A stretch of 64,000 nucleotides of DNA from Eretmocerus hayati (taxonomy: Eukaryota > Arthropoda > Insecta > Hymenoptera > Aphelinidae). The notes below the pieces were generated by a model, which worked only from the letters and a program-made list of their open reading frames with translations, did no database searches and was not told the origin of the DNA. The stretch lies in the NCBI GenBank assembly GCA_029851415.1, contig CM056742.1:62258454-62322453 (forward strand), written 5' to 3'. Below are positions 24,787-37,010 of this stretch, in pieces; position 1 is the stretch's first letter; each line of letters opens with the position of its first letter. Both the position numbers and the translations under genes were made by a program.

Positions 24787-25045
24787 AGAAAAAGTATCTG
24801 TACTTTTGACCAGACCTACTATTCATAATGTATTTTGGCACGCTGGATCTGAATCCGAGGTCGCTTTGGCCCGACTACCTCTTGTTTTCGAGAAAATCGT
24901 GCTATTCTACGCTATTTTGATATATTTGAGGATTTTCTCGAAAACAAGAGGTAGCCGGGCCAAACCGACCTCGGATTCGGATCCAGCGTGCCAAAATACA
25001 TGAAGAGAAGTAGGTCTGGTCAGGAGTACAGATACTTTTTTTTAT
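24787..25045. mobile_element. Near-perfect hairpin MITE, ~250 bp
   Basis: Arms of about 115 bp: AAAAGTATCTGTAC at 24790 pairs with GTACAGATACTTTT ending near 25040. The inner arms (GGTAGTCGGGCC class, CTCTTGTTTTCGAGAAAATC) pair with very few mismatches around a loop of about 20-25 nt near 24915. It lies just downstream of the decayed Mutator-like transposase. Confidence 0.88.
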
Positions 25046-27555
25046 AATCATGTCTCATGTGAGATTAGCTCTGATCATCTTTCTTTCCATTTCTCATGAT
25101 GTACAACTTTCTATAGATTTCAGGGCTTTCGAATTATCTTGTAGATTTTCAGCAAAACTTTCATCTTCTACAGCTTTACGCCGGCTCGAGGTACTTTGAA
25201 CTAATTTTTGTCCAGATATGGACATTTCTCACAAAACCTCCAAGTATCCTCACGTCACAGAGAGCATCGTGTGCTCTCTTTCTGTATTGATGTTTGGATC
25301 AAAAGCCAAAGCTTCTAATTTATCATCTTTCTTCCCCCTCCCCCAGTTATTTTCTTCATAATAGGTAAGGTGTCACAGAATTCCGCGATCACAGACTCAG
25401 AATGATTCATCGTGTGAACACTTTGTATTGCATTCAATAGTCTAGGATAATCATACGCACAGTTGTGCGCTACTAAAATACACTCACTCCCAAAAATTTA
25501 TGGGAATTTGTAAAATCCCGTCATGGAATTTACAACAAAAGAACTCTGTACCACTCGACCACGATAAAATAGTCCACCATTCACAGCAGTGAGACCATTC
25601 ACTCCACTACCTAGCAGAGCAATACTTTGTTTAGGCATCATCTTCATGGGAAATTCTCTATCATCACATTCAGCAGCTAAATGTGTAATATCAGCTCCCT
25701 GGGGGAAGCTAGGTGTTCCATTACCGAAGAATACCAATTTATAAGTTTCACCACTGAGATTCACGATAAGCAACGAATTTTCTAAACTCCACAAAAAACC
25801 TATATTAGTTTCATGAGTACTGCCTTCAACAATTTCTTTCCGATTCTTGAGAGCAGTTTTCCGTTGTTCCAGTTGGATTCCATAGATTTTAAAATTGCGT
25901 GACAAAGACTTTCCATGCTGTGCCTTTGAGTACGAGTCAATTTTCGTACAATACTTTTTAGTTTGGCGTCCGAGGGACTAGTTTGGCATCCGGGTGACAA
26001 AGCCAGTTTTTTTGTAAACCAACAGCATATTTTCCTCCCCCATTTCTCCTGATGATTGCGCAGCTAACTCGGAAGTCACCTGAGTACGTCATAGCGTAAA
26101 CTCTACTTTCCGGAGTTTTACTGACTACCACTACATTAGAACTTCCATCAGCATTACTCGATCCACCAGCCACATATCTGTTGACATTACTCGCTAATGT
26201 ATTGAATAAACAATCCAAATCATCGAATAGACTTTCATCTATGAAACCGTCGCCTATAACAGAATGCTCATATTAACCTCGATCTCTGAGGTACTCACAC
26301 CAATTTTCACAGTTTTCATGAACATTGAAACAGTGATAGGGAATGTTCGTCATAACTTCAGCCATGTTCTCACGATCATCACTTTTTTAAGAAACAGCAT
26401 AATTGGAACATTTTTGAATGTGAACAATATATGAGCTGTTCAATTCTCTACGTTTTGCAACAATTTTGAATGGTACATCAGTAATAGCCTCACTGGTGTG
26501 ATTTTTATCACCCAATTTCACCAATCCATGACCGCATTGACTTTGAACTGCTTTAACAGAGCTATTATCATTGGCAGCGGTGAAAATACCGATCTGGACT
26601 TTGGTTAGCTTCAAGATGGGATTATTCATAATAAGTACCGCAGCAGCTGCAGGTTCCATACCCTTTGCGCTACCACAAAAATGTATCCAACAATTATGGT
26701 CACTTTCGGATGGGCAGCATGACGTTCCCGACATTCCCTATTGAAGACCATGTAGAGAATGACTTTCTCGGAAAACTTTCCAATCAAACACGCTTGACCA
26801 CTATTGTATAACCTCCCGGTGCTTCGGGTGAACCAGCCTACGTCGAGCGATGCTGCTAGCCAAACCACTCCAGTTGACGAGTCGATCTCTCCTCCAGTCG
26901 AAAACATGAGGCATTCATTTTCAAGATAAGTGGGTCTGAAAATGAGGACTTGATGGAGGACGAGGGTACTTAATGAAGCATTGTTGAAATTCATCTTCGC
27001 ATTTTTCAAATCATAACAATCCTGTAGTCAATGATATTTTTCATCATTTCAATATTTTATCGCCACGTTCTTATCTTAATTCTTCTATCTCACTGTGTGA
27101 CGACCCCGCCTACCTTTTCAAGATTTCAAACAGTGAATATTTTATCTATGTGTAGTAAATGTTGTAACCTAAGTTCTTTCTTCTCTTCATGTGTTCAACG
27201 GTTGTCTTTAGCCATTGGACTATGCAACTGGGGTGGATCTCGTAGGTTTAACGTTTCGTGTCCAATCGTAGCAAGTTTGGGATCCAGCCACTCACCCTGA
27301 CCTATTTCTTCCCGCATTCGCCAGGCGATCATGCCCGTGGAGCGAGGGCAAACTCCTGAGGGGAGAAAATCTGCTCCGGAGATTTCGGCACGTTTTTCAT
27401 GCTACCTTCACGGTGCTCATGCCACTTTTCGGGAATATGAACGCGATGTAACATTGCGATAACTGTAACATTTCGCGCCTCCTGCTCACGTGGCTTAGGT
27501 GTAAGGGTTAGTTAATCGATCAGAAAAGTCAACAAGTCGACGTTGATCAGACCGA

Positions 27556-27645
27556 GATGGGCGGTCACCCATCCAAGTGCTAACCACGCCCAACAATGTT
27601 TAACTTCGATGATCGGCCGAGCTGACACTCAGCAACCCCACCAAC
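27556..27645 (-). repeat. 5S rRNA-derived sequence (5S pseudogene or 5S-derived SINE)
   Basis: The minus strand reads GATCATCGAAGTTAAACA, then GTTGGGCGTGGTTAGCACTT and GGATGGGTGACCGCC. This follows the middle and 3' part of eukaryotic 5S rRNA, including the internal promoter region (box C). The first ~30 nt and the closing helix are degraded, so it is not a functional 5S gene. Confidence 0.75.
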
Positions 27646-27687
27646 CATATCCTCGATCTAAAATGTATTGTACGTTGTGAAGAGATG

Positions 27688-27945
27688 ATTGATCAAGATT
27701 GATTGGTGATTTCGATTCACATAAGATGCTAGATCGAGATTGATTGAGGAATGTTGATCATATGAGACACTCAATCAAAGTCGATTCCGATGTCTACATC
27801 AAGAAGTTGATGGATCAAATTAGATTGAAAATTCTGACTTATAAAAGATACTAGGTGAAAATTGATTGGATTCCTATGTTCTAAGGAGACAGTGGATCGA
27901 GATTGATTGGAGATCGTACATCAGGGAATATAATAGATCATCATT
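27688..27945 (+). repeat. Degenerate ~41-44-bp tandem repeat, about six units
   Basis: Units start with TCGAGATTGATTG or variants (TCAAGATTGATTGG, TGAAAATTGATTGG) and recur about every 41-44 bp with strong divergence. Confidence 0.55.
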
Positions 27946-29130
27946 GAACCTCGATCGAAGATCTTACGAACTTACTTGCCAGTCCCAGGGAATTGATTCT
28001 TGGCAATGGAATGGCAACTGGGAGTACCTCATTTCTCCCAACCAATTGGTGTTATCACTAGAACTAAAAAGATTGTGAGAAACTAATAATGATTATATAA
28101 GTCAGGCCAATTCCATGCCAAGATCCATATGAAAGATATGAAATCGAGTATTCGAACACGAGCTCACTATTCGACATGTGGATCATAGAACTTTCAGAAG
28201 ATCAAGATCTGTATCGAATTACCATTAATGTCATTAATGTATTGGCTCAAGAGCACAGTATAACGATTTTAATTCCACACACATGGAAGGACTACACATT
28301 GTAATTTCGAAAGTCAATTGTCTCCTCAATGGAGTAGCAACAATACAACTTCCTTGAGCCATCTGCTCTGCAACTTCACCAACTCCAACTTCATGAGTTT
28401 TATAGCAGCTCCAACTCATTCCAGGAATATTCAGTTCAGCAAGCCATCGCTTCAAATGTGTTACACCCATTCCTGCATTGAGAGTACCTGCGAAACATTG
28501 AATTCGATTCCCAAATGATCCTAGTACTACTGATGAGGGATGGGGAACTCAATCAGTGGTATGAAGATTCTAAACCTTCCAGAGTGGGTGCACTATGAGT
28601 AACAATTGTACCATATCTAAGGGAGAGACTCGTTTGATGGACAAGCTGTTGATCCATTGTGGAGTAACTCACCAACAAGAGCTTTGGTATTGGCGTCAAA
28701 GTGAGATCTATGAGGAGAATCTTCAGAAGAAGTATGCTTCTCGTCAGTATAAATCCGTTATACATTTGTTGCGTTGCACGGCGACACTTGATAAATAACT
28801 TTGATGCCAAATTTGTTCTCCGCCTGAAGCAAATCCAAGATAGATAAAATTGCATAACGCTTTTTACAAGACAACTGTTGCCCGAGCATCTTTGGATGCA
28901 TGATTCGTCTGCCTCCCCATGGAACGAAGTGCATGTGCGGGACGCCATGTTTGATTATGTCCAAAGCAGCTTGCTTCGTTTTCTGTAGTTTACGTATGTT
29001 TCCTCCGAGCTTTTTGTTGAGGAGGAGTTTTTCATACACCTCTTTCGTTACTAACCGTTCTTTGATCCAAAATCGTTCACGTTTCTTGTCACTAACACAT
29101 TTATTCGGGCTCAAACCGAGATCGGGGAGA

Positions 29131-29930
29131 GACGTGCAAGCGAGCGCAGCGAAGTGCGTACAGAGCAAACTGAAACTGCCGGCTGCAGGCATCGCGGGGT
29201 GAAGCATGTGTTCAGAGAATTGACGCGTGTGGTACGTACATGGATATAGCCACAAGGCGCTGTTGCCGCACCTTGCGAAGGGACATAGTGAGTCACTCGA
29301 CAGCATCGCTTTCAAGATTCTTAAACTCGGAGTTCTTCTGACTTCAAAACTTCTAGAGAGCTGTAGATCGAGCGTTCATATCAAAGAGATTATACCAATA
29401 GAGGAGGCATGGGCCCCTTTTTAGCGGGACAGCGCTCGATGAGAGAGATGGTCGAGTTGCGCTACCGTCTCTCTCTAGATGGCAAGTGGCTGCGCAGCTT
29501 TAGCTTGCCTCTCCTTCGCATTTCCTTCTCACTATATCTGCCCTCTAGTCTGACTCGAGTTGACTGATCCCATTCGGAAATCGAAGTCTCCGCAGCTGCC
29601 GTACGCAGCAGCGTACACGTGCAGTCCTCCTCGCATTGCTCACGGCATGGTTGCGCGTGGGTACTCGTAAATATGTTCGGGCTTAAGTTATTACTTCAGA
29701 TCACAATGTTAGGTGTTACTATTGTATTTATCGTGGAAAGTGAGATAATTGACACGACATCTCTAGTCGCACGGGGAATCGAAGTGCGTTGCTGCCGATG
29801 CATGCAATCTGCCTCTTATAATGAAGATGTCTCGGTACTGCTGTGTATGTGAGGCAGTAGAGAATCCATGGGATCAAAGTTGTTGATTCCACAAGTAAGT
29901 AAATCAACGAAATATGAGTGAGAATCGATG
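29131..29930. other. Intergenic DNA, moderately GC-rich
   Basis: No recognisable gene. A short plus frame (29619-29852) has one hydrophobic stretch but no known domain. Confidence 0.4.
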
Positions 29931-29931
29931 T

Positions 29932-30178
29932 TCCTATTGGCTATGGTCACGAATGTGCTATATAAAAAAAAGTAGACTGTAGCGCCACTGGTGTTAGAAA
30001 ATAACCCCAAACTGTGGTGGTCCAGGCGAGTTGCGTGGTCACAGCGGGGGGAGAGCGGAGAGGCCTAGATCACACGGATATCGAAACGTTGCCTGTGTGC
30101 GTGAGGACCACCACAGCATAACGCGCGAGCTACCCGCTAGATGCCTCGCGCAAGCAATTTGACCATAGCCAATAATAC
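29932..30178. mobile_element. Small inverted-repeat element (MITE-like), ~245 bp
   Basis: CTATTGGCTATGGTCA at 29934 pairs with TGACCATAGCCAATA near 30160-30175. An inner pair is ACTGTGGTGGTCC (30011) with GGACCACCACAGC (30102). Confidence 0.65.
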
Positions 30179-30249
30179 CTAAGGTGGATCGTTATTGAAC
30201 ATCAACACACTTCCTAGTAAAGTCATGATATAAAACTTACACAATGATT

Positions 30250-33200
30250 AGTGTGTGTATGGGTATGGGTCATTCTGGACCAAGGTGAAGATTTTGAAAA
30301 TCGACGAAATTTAAAATTGCCCCAAACATTTTTTTTCCGTTAGTACTACTAAAATATAGTTGAAAAAAATTTTTTTCAGATTTTTTTGGGACCAATGGCG
30401 GCCCCTACGAATTTTCCAAGTCCCATTTTTGGGCAGTTTTTCGCTCATTTTTCACTATCTTGGAAAATTCGTAGCCCGGACCCAAATGCATCTTTCTCAT
30501 CCTAGCTGGGCGCATTTTTTTCGGTATGACATACACTTTCAAGAAAGAAATTGACCGGTCCAAAAAATTGATATCTGGTAGGTCCCACGGTTGCATCGAA
30601 AAAGGCCCCAAAATACGACTTTGCACCACCTTTGGAGGCGTATAGGTCAAAATGGAAGCCTCGTAGCAAAATTTTGCAGGAGAAAAAACTTGTAGGCCTT
30701 GAAAAAACCTTCAATTTCATTTTTGGAACGTGTCATTATCTTATCTCACGTACGATCTACAGCCGATTTAAGTTGGGCATTTTTGTAAAACCGTGAAACT
30801 TCAAGGCCAATTTAAAAAAATCGTTCATTTTTTATCGACCCCAAACCTATGAGAAAATGTTCTTTCAGGTGTCTATTTGGAAGCCCAACAATAATTTGGT
30901 TGTTCCTTTGAAATCCCGATTTTATACGAGCTGTTAAAAACAGTCGAAAATACCGAAAATCGTGTCGAATTCGGGCCTTATCATGAAGCTTCAAGGACTG
31001 GGTCTTCCCTTGCTCTCGGTTCGTGGACTCTAAGGGCCCCAACAGAAAGTGCGCAATGCTCTTTTCTCCACTTTTTCCCCCGTGTATAAGCATAGGCCCT
31101 GTAGTTGCAGTCGCTGCCACGGGCGCGCAATGGTGCTACTTCCACAGGGGAAAAAAGGGGGAAAAAGAGCAAACGCGCACCTTCTGTCGAGGCCCTAATT
31201 ATATAGCACTCGGCATAAAATATTGTGGAAGATGAGACCTAGAGCTGAAAAATGGCCCCTCGTGCGATGTTTTACGATGGAACCGTCCAAAACTAGAGTA
31301 AATTGAGTAAATACGAGATAAATCGAGAACCGGCCGCTTTGGCACTCCGCGTATGCTCCGCACTGCATGTCATCCTCCGTTAATGCGGGAGTGATAAGTG
31401 ATATTAACAGCTGATGCAGTATTGTCAGGTATTATCCAGTGAAGATAGAGATAAGAAGGTCCTCTAATCTCCGTTATAGACTGTAGACTGTACGAGGTTT
31501 TGGTTGTTAGTGACCACCACGAAAAAATTGTATGTGTCAGTCAGCGTCTCGATCAGAAATTTAGGTACACTCGAGAACAAGGTGAACCATGGCGTGAAGA
31601 TAACTTTCGTTATCTTCACGCCATGAGGTGAACTGCAATGGGATGACGGTCAATGACCGTTCGAGATCATTCGTCTCCCTCGCTCTCATGGGATAACCTA
31701 TTAGGTGCGAGTGAGATGGGAGATCTCGAATGGCCGCTAACCGTCACTACCTTCCCCGCGAGGTTTGCCCCGAACCATGGCGGAATTGCCCCGAACATGC
31801 CCGGAACATCGCGGGTATTAGGGCAAATGTATTGTGAAGCATATGAAGTGTAACGCCTTCCCCGCAGGGCCCCCGCAAAGTATCTGATCACTTTCACAAC
31901 ATTCCTGCATAGTGTCTGAGAGTTAACCTCATTTCTGTGGGTGTATGATGGAAATTTCAACAGAGGCATTGAACGTGAACATACTGTATTTTAATATCAT
32001 TGATGAGCACCACTCACTTTTCACACAAATCTCAGTCCAGCAAAATTAATTTCTTCGTCACAAGCTGCAAAGTCAAGTGACTATTTGCCCTCAGTAGAAG
32101 TAAACACAGGCTGGATATTAGTAGCTCTTCTGACGCTTTCCCAGGTCTTCAATGAATTTTCAACTTTACTTGAACATACTTTACTTAAACAATCACATAA
32201 TAGTGATAGCATCACAAACATATCCGAAATTATTTTAAAAGTCTCAACAGAAACTGCACTAATTTTGCGCAAATATTGCCCCGATGATACCTCGCGAGTG
32301 CCCCGCGGGGAAGGCGTTACACTTCATATGCTTCACAATACATTTGGCCCATCTTCCGGGCAAACCTCGCGGGGAAGGTACCAAAATTTCTGATCGGGAC
32401 GCTGACTGACACATACAATTTTCCCGTGGTGGTCACTAACAACCGGAACCTCGTACAGTCTACAGTCTATCACGGAGATGAGAGAACCTTCTTATCTCTG
32501 TCTATACTGGATAATACCTGACAATACTGCATCAGCTGTTAATATCACTTATCACTTCCGCATAAACGGAGGATGGCATGCAGTGCGGAGCATACGCGGA
32601 GTGCCAAAGCGGCCGGTTGGGCTAGTGAGCGCGAGCTAGTTAAGTGAGAGATGCATCACAATCGATTTCCTCGATTTATCTTGTATTTACTCAATTTACT
32701 CTAGTTTTGGACGGTTCCATCGTAAAACATCGCACAAGAGGCCATTTTTCAGCTCTAGGTCTCATCTTCTACGATATTTTATGCCGAGTGCTGTATAATT
32801 AGAGTCCACGAATCGAGAGCAAGGGAAGACCCAGTCCACGAAGCTTCATGATAAGGCCCGAATTCGACACGATTTTCGGTATTCACGACTGTTTTTAACA
32901 GCTTGTATAAAATCGGAATTTCAAAGGAACAACCAAATTATTGTTGGGCCTTCAAATAGACACCTGAAAGAACATTTTCTCATAGGTTTGGGGTCGATAG
33001 AATATGAACGATTTTTTTAAATTGGCCTTGAAGTTTCACGGTTTTACAAAAATGCCCAACTTAAATCGGCTGTAGATCGTACGTGAGATAAGATAATGAC
33101 ACGTTCCAAAAAGGAAATTAGAGGTTTTTACAAGGCCTATAAGTTTTTTCTCCTGCAAAATTTTGCTACGAGGCTTCCGTTTTGACCTATACGCCTCCAA

Positions 33201-33575
33201 AGGTGGTGCAAAGTCGTATTTTTGGGCCTTTTTCGATGCAACCGTGGGACCTACCAGATATCAATTTTTTGGACCGGTCGATCTCTTCCTTGAAAGTGTA
33301 CGTCATACTGAAAAAAATGCGCCCAGCTTGGATGAAAAAGAAGCATTCGGGTCCGAGCTACGAATTTTCCAAGATAGCGAAAAATGAGCGAAAAACTGCC
33401 CAAAAATGGGACTTGGAAAATTCGTAGGGCCCGCCATTGGTCCCAAAAAAATCTGAAAAAAAAATTTTTCAACTATATCCTAGTAGTACTAACGGAAAAA
33501 AAATGTTTGGGGCATTTTTAAATTTCGTCGATTTTCAAAATGTTCACCTTGGTCCAGAATGACCCGTATATATAT
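30250..33575. mobile_element. Very long palindromic element, ~3.3 kb
   Basis: The outer left GGGTCATTCTGGACCAAGGT (about 30266) pairs with the outer right ACCTTGGTCCAGAATGACCC (about 33546-33566). Arms of about 1.3-1.6 kb remain readily alignable, with an innermost match of the AAGGCGTTACACTTCATATG class at 31840-31868 against 32307-32330. The left arm carries about 180 bp of extra sequence (31565-31745), including a perfect 17-bp stem. The loop is about 31870-32290. Many open frames here are the same sequence read in opposite arms and are not genes. Confidence 0.88.
31587..31625. repeat. Perfect 17-bp stem, 4-nt loop hairpin
   Basis: CATGGCGTGAAGATAAC, loop TTTC, then its exact reverse complement. 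It lies in the part of the left arm that has no counterpart in the right arm. Confidence 0.85.
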
Positions 33576-33653
33576 ACATATGTAGTATATATATATATAT
33601 ATATATATATATCCACATATGAATACATGTTTGTACCTATGCATAATCATATA

Positions 33654-33689
<36 letters not shown>

Positions 33690-33691
33690 TG

Positions 33692-33720
<29 letters not shown>
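33567..33720. repeat. (TA)n and (GT)n microsatellites
   Basis: (TA)n at about 33588-33610 and (GT)n at 33659-33720 separate two adjacent palindromic elements. Confidence 0.9.
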
Positions 33721-33722
<2 letters not shown>

Positions 33723-35098
33723 CTTTTCAAGCCGAATTTGGGTGCAAAATTGTTGAAACCGAAATTGCTCAAACAAATTGTGAAAATCACTCAGTCTGTT
33801 CCGAAAAAATCTTTATCAGGTAATTTGAGGTGGTTTAAACAAAAAATAACTCCTGTTTTTTCCTCTAGAAGCCATCATTTCCGAGCTATAAGCGTTTCAA
33901 AGTTGAAAAAACACGAATTTTGCTATTTTTAACGTTAAATAAAAGCAACACCTAAACGGAAAACCAATGTCTCTAAGATGCAGATATATTTTCTACTATG
34001 TTGTCTACAAGATCCGACAGCGATAGTTGATGTTCCCGGCCGGGAACCACTTGTTTTTCGAAAATGTTCAATGCACAGTATCCTCATGGAGCTCGTATTG
34101 ACTATATATATATCACGGTGGTCCTGGACCAAGTCTATCCTCCGCTGGAGACAGCAAGTGGGATTCTTGTTGGATATGGTTCGGGACATCTGTGAGACCA
34201 CAACCTACTAAAGATCAAAATCGCCACTTGGGCCGTTTTTTTAAAAAAGGCGAAAAAACGTGTTTTCTCGATAATTTCCCCTTTTTCGCCCTCAAAAACT
34301 CAAAAGGATCGCATTTTATTGAAAATTATGTGGAGCAACGTTTTGTAGAACTTAGAACGATAAACAAAAAAGGTCTCTACACATTTTTCCATATAAGACC
34401 TCCTGTTCCTGTAATGAACGTATTTCGTCTGAGACTCGTATTTTATCTTTTATTTTCCACGGTTTCGACCCCATAACTCGAAAGGAACACATTTCATCGA
34501 AAAATATGTACATTAGATATTTGTAGATCTTCGAAGGATAAACAAGAAACATATGCACATATTCTTTCATGTAAGGCCTTCTGTTCCTAATACGAGTCTC
34601 AGATGAAAATACGTTTATTACGGGAACGGACGACCTTGGATCGAAGAATGAGTTCAGACCTTTTTGATTCATTTTTCAAAGATCTACAAGAAATTACTGT
34701 ACATTTTTTCCGAAAAAACGCGTTTCCTTTGAGTTATGGGGTCAAAACTGTGAGAAATGACAGATGAATCACGAGTTTCAGACGAAAATACGTTTATTAC
34801 AGGAACAGGAGGTCTCGTATGGGGAAATAGATACGGACCTTTTTTGTTCATCGTTTCAAGTTCTACAGAAAGTTGCTCCACATATTTTCCGATAAAATGC
34901 GTCCCGTTCAACTTTTTGAGGGTGAAAAAGGGAGAAACATCGAAAAAACACGTTTTTTCGACTTTTTTAAAAAAACGGCCCAAGTGACGATTTTGATTCT
35001 TAGTAGGTTGTGATCCCACAGATGTCCCGAACCATATCCAACAAGAATCCTACTTGCTGTCGTCAGCGGAGGGGAGACTTGGTTCAGGACCACCGTGG

Positions 35099-35129
<31 letters not shown>

Positions 35130-35530
35130 TATATATATATATATATATATATCGGTCCGCGGTATATATAGCTATACTGTCGCACCTAGAAACAGTGCAT
35201 TGAACATTTTCGAAGAACAAGTGGTTCTCGGCCGGAAACTTCAATCGTTGATCTTGGATCTTGTAGACGACATCCTAAAGAAAATTTGCACCTTAGGAAC
35301 ATTGATTTTTCATGCAGTTGTTGCTTTCATTCAACGTTGAAACTAGCAAAATTCGTGTTTTTCCAACTTTGAAACGCTTATAGCTCGGAAAAGATGGCTT
35401 CTAGAGGAAAACAACAGCAGTAACTCTTGGTTCAAAATACCGATTGTTTCGTGACGAAATTAGTGATTTTACAATTTGTTTGAGCAATTCCGGTTCCAAC
35501 AATTTTACACCCGATTTCGGCTTGGAAACA
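33721..35530. mobile_element. Second long palindromic element, ~1.8 kb
   Basis: CAAAATTGTTGAAACCG (about 33744) pairs with CGGTTCCAACAATTTTAC (35492-35509). The arms can be followed through GATCCGACAGCGATAGTTGA, a CACGGTGGTCCTGGACCA block (34115 against 35080-35097), and TTTTTTTAAAAAAGGCG (34238 against 34965), to a centre near 34600. The right arm has an expanded (TA)n tract at 35100-35152. It encodes nothing recognisable. Confidence 0.88.
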
Positions 35531-36389
35531 TGCATCACTACTTAGAGTAGGGTCTTCCGGAGAGGATCCCACTAGAAAATTCCTTAAACCTAATTTCCGA
35601 TATACTGTGCGTAGAGGTGCACTTTGCGTACAGTTTGTCGACTTTCACTCACAGTTTATTGGAAAGTATAGTTAGATATACGTCCGTAAAACCTATTATT
35701 CGCATCCTCGTGATGATTTTGACCCTTTACTCGGACCCATCGATCGGTCCCGAATAAAACGTTTTACACCCTTGTATCAGAATGTACTAATTGCACACGA
35801 TGGCGATAATTTCGCCTAGTGTAAAACGCTAGTAAATCGGGATTGATAGCTTTTGGGGTAAAGTCCTAGGGACATATTTGTTCGAGATGATGCCAATAAT
35901 TTTGTGTTTTTTCCCCTGAACAGAGATTCATTTTTGAACATTATTGCCTCAATCATTTTGAGAAGAACTGTAGGAATCGACCTTGGAAAATTTGCTGAAT
36001 GAACCGGGGCCTGGCATGTTGCTTCGGAGCAATGACTATGAACCGACATTCTCAGAAACTTTCTCCACAGAACTGAATGTGACCACGGAATACTTGAGTC
36101 AATGCCGAGCGAAGTGATCTTAAGAAGTTTTGATGATATGATAGCCAAAATACCTAATTCGAGAGTTCCTATTACAGCTAATTGCGTGCCATGAGATGAT
36201 ACAACGTTGGTGAGCATTAATATACCAAAAAAGGTGAGTCCACATAATGACAAAGTTCATGAGAAGGGATGTAATTTTGAAAAAGGAATATGACATCGAA
36301 TGCGCCAAATACGAGGGAAGCCTTGGGTGACATTAGTAATTAAGATAATCCACTTCACGGCAAGGAGGCTGTTCTTCAGAATTCGCTGC

Positions 36390-37010
36390 AAAAGCACCCG
36401 GATATTGTAAAGATCCCAAGCTTTTATCCTGAGTCCCATTTCAGGGAAAACTTGAGCAGTGGCTACAACATCCCCTATCACGACTTTAATGAAACAAGTT
36501 CGTGGGTACAAACTGCTTATTCAGAGCAAGTGATTGCGCATATCGCTGACGCAGTTGTTTACTCTATTGAGAAGGATGTTCATTGTGATAGGTGTATGGC
36601 ACTTTTGACTGGTGAGATAAGAACAAAGTCTCAATTGATTGTCCTGAAGAATCGAGGGGGGTTACGCTTTGCGACCGATTGTGTGATTTATATTTGGAAT
36701 ATTGCAGAGAGAGAGAGTCATTCGGAGATATAAGCACTGTTTAAGACAGAATAATAACATATATCAGACTTTGATCAATGAAACATTAAAACTACTGCCA
36801 CCATTCATATTCCTCGATGATGAGCACTTTTTTGAGCAAGAATTCTTGTCTGATCATAAATACAAGCTTTTACAGCTTGTCATCAGAAACTACCTTGATG
36901 AATGACGTAATCACGAGAACAATATTCTGAATGACTCTAAAGATCGAGTGCGAATGCTCTTCAACAAGCTCAGTATTGCCAAAGGACGATGAAATCGTAC
37001 AGAACACTGC
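36390..37010 (+). pseudogene. P-element/THAP9-like transposase, C-terminal fragment
   Basis: In order: HIADAVVYSIEKDVHCDRCM (about 36538-36597), IVLKNRGGLRFATDCVIYIW (about 36639-36700), and, in the next frame, a helical stretch ending in a VRMLFNKLSIAKGR-type end (about 36951-36990). The Y/H-I-A-x-V, C-x2-C, L-K-x-R-G-G-L and terminal K-L-x-x-x-K-G pattern is that of the C-terminal region of P-element-type transposases. A frameshift near 36705 and a stop near 36903 break it. The N-terminal THAP domain and catalytic part are not visible. Inactive relic. Confidence 0.7.

Larger units (their letters stand above)
27030..28230. mobile_element. ~1.2-kb insertion splitting the Mutator-like relic
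   Basis: This block interrupts the transposase between the N-terminal and catalytic parts. It holds a 5S-rRNA-derived segment and a short tandem repeat, both listed separately. The remainder (27.1-27.5 kb) is moderately GC-rich and unassigned. Boundaries are inferred from where transposase similarity stops and resumes. Confidence 0.5.
25320..29130 (-). pseudogene. Decayed Mutator-like transposase with C-terminal exonuclease-like domain
   Basis: Read on the minus strand, pieces of one protein follow in order. N-terminal region (within 28758-29130): WGGRRIMHPKMLGQQLS. Then GMGVTHLKRWLAELNIPGMSW (28470-28234). The catalytic-domain block VWLAASLDVGWFTR and GQACLIGKFSEKV (within 27009-26740) continues, after a frameshift, as SDHNCWIHFCGSAKGME (26734-26387). 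The C-terminal block is within 26218-25958 (ESRVYAMTYSGDFRVSCAI) and 25905-25498. The last part resembles a DEDDh exonuclease: ADITHLAAECDD, MMPKQSIA, then in another frame LVAHNCAYDYPR and DTLPIMKKITG (to about 25330). I recognise the family as the insect Mutator-like transposase domain (PF20700 type) from memory. Several frameshifts, stops, and a ~1.2-kb insertion at 27.03-28.23 kb make it dead. Confidence 0.75.

Noticed and set aside
33163..33427. Overlapping frames that match frames near 30.4-30.7 kb
   Set aside because: Same sequence in the two arms of the 3.3-kb palindrome, not a duplicated gene.
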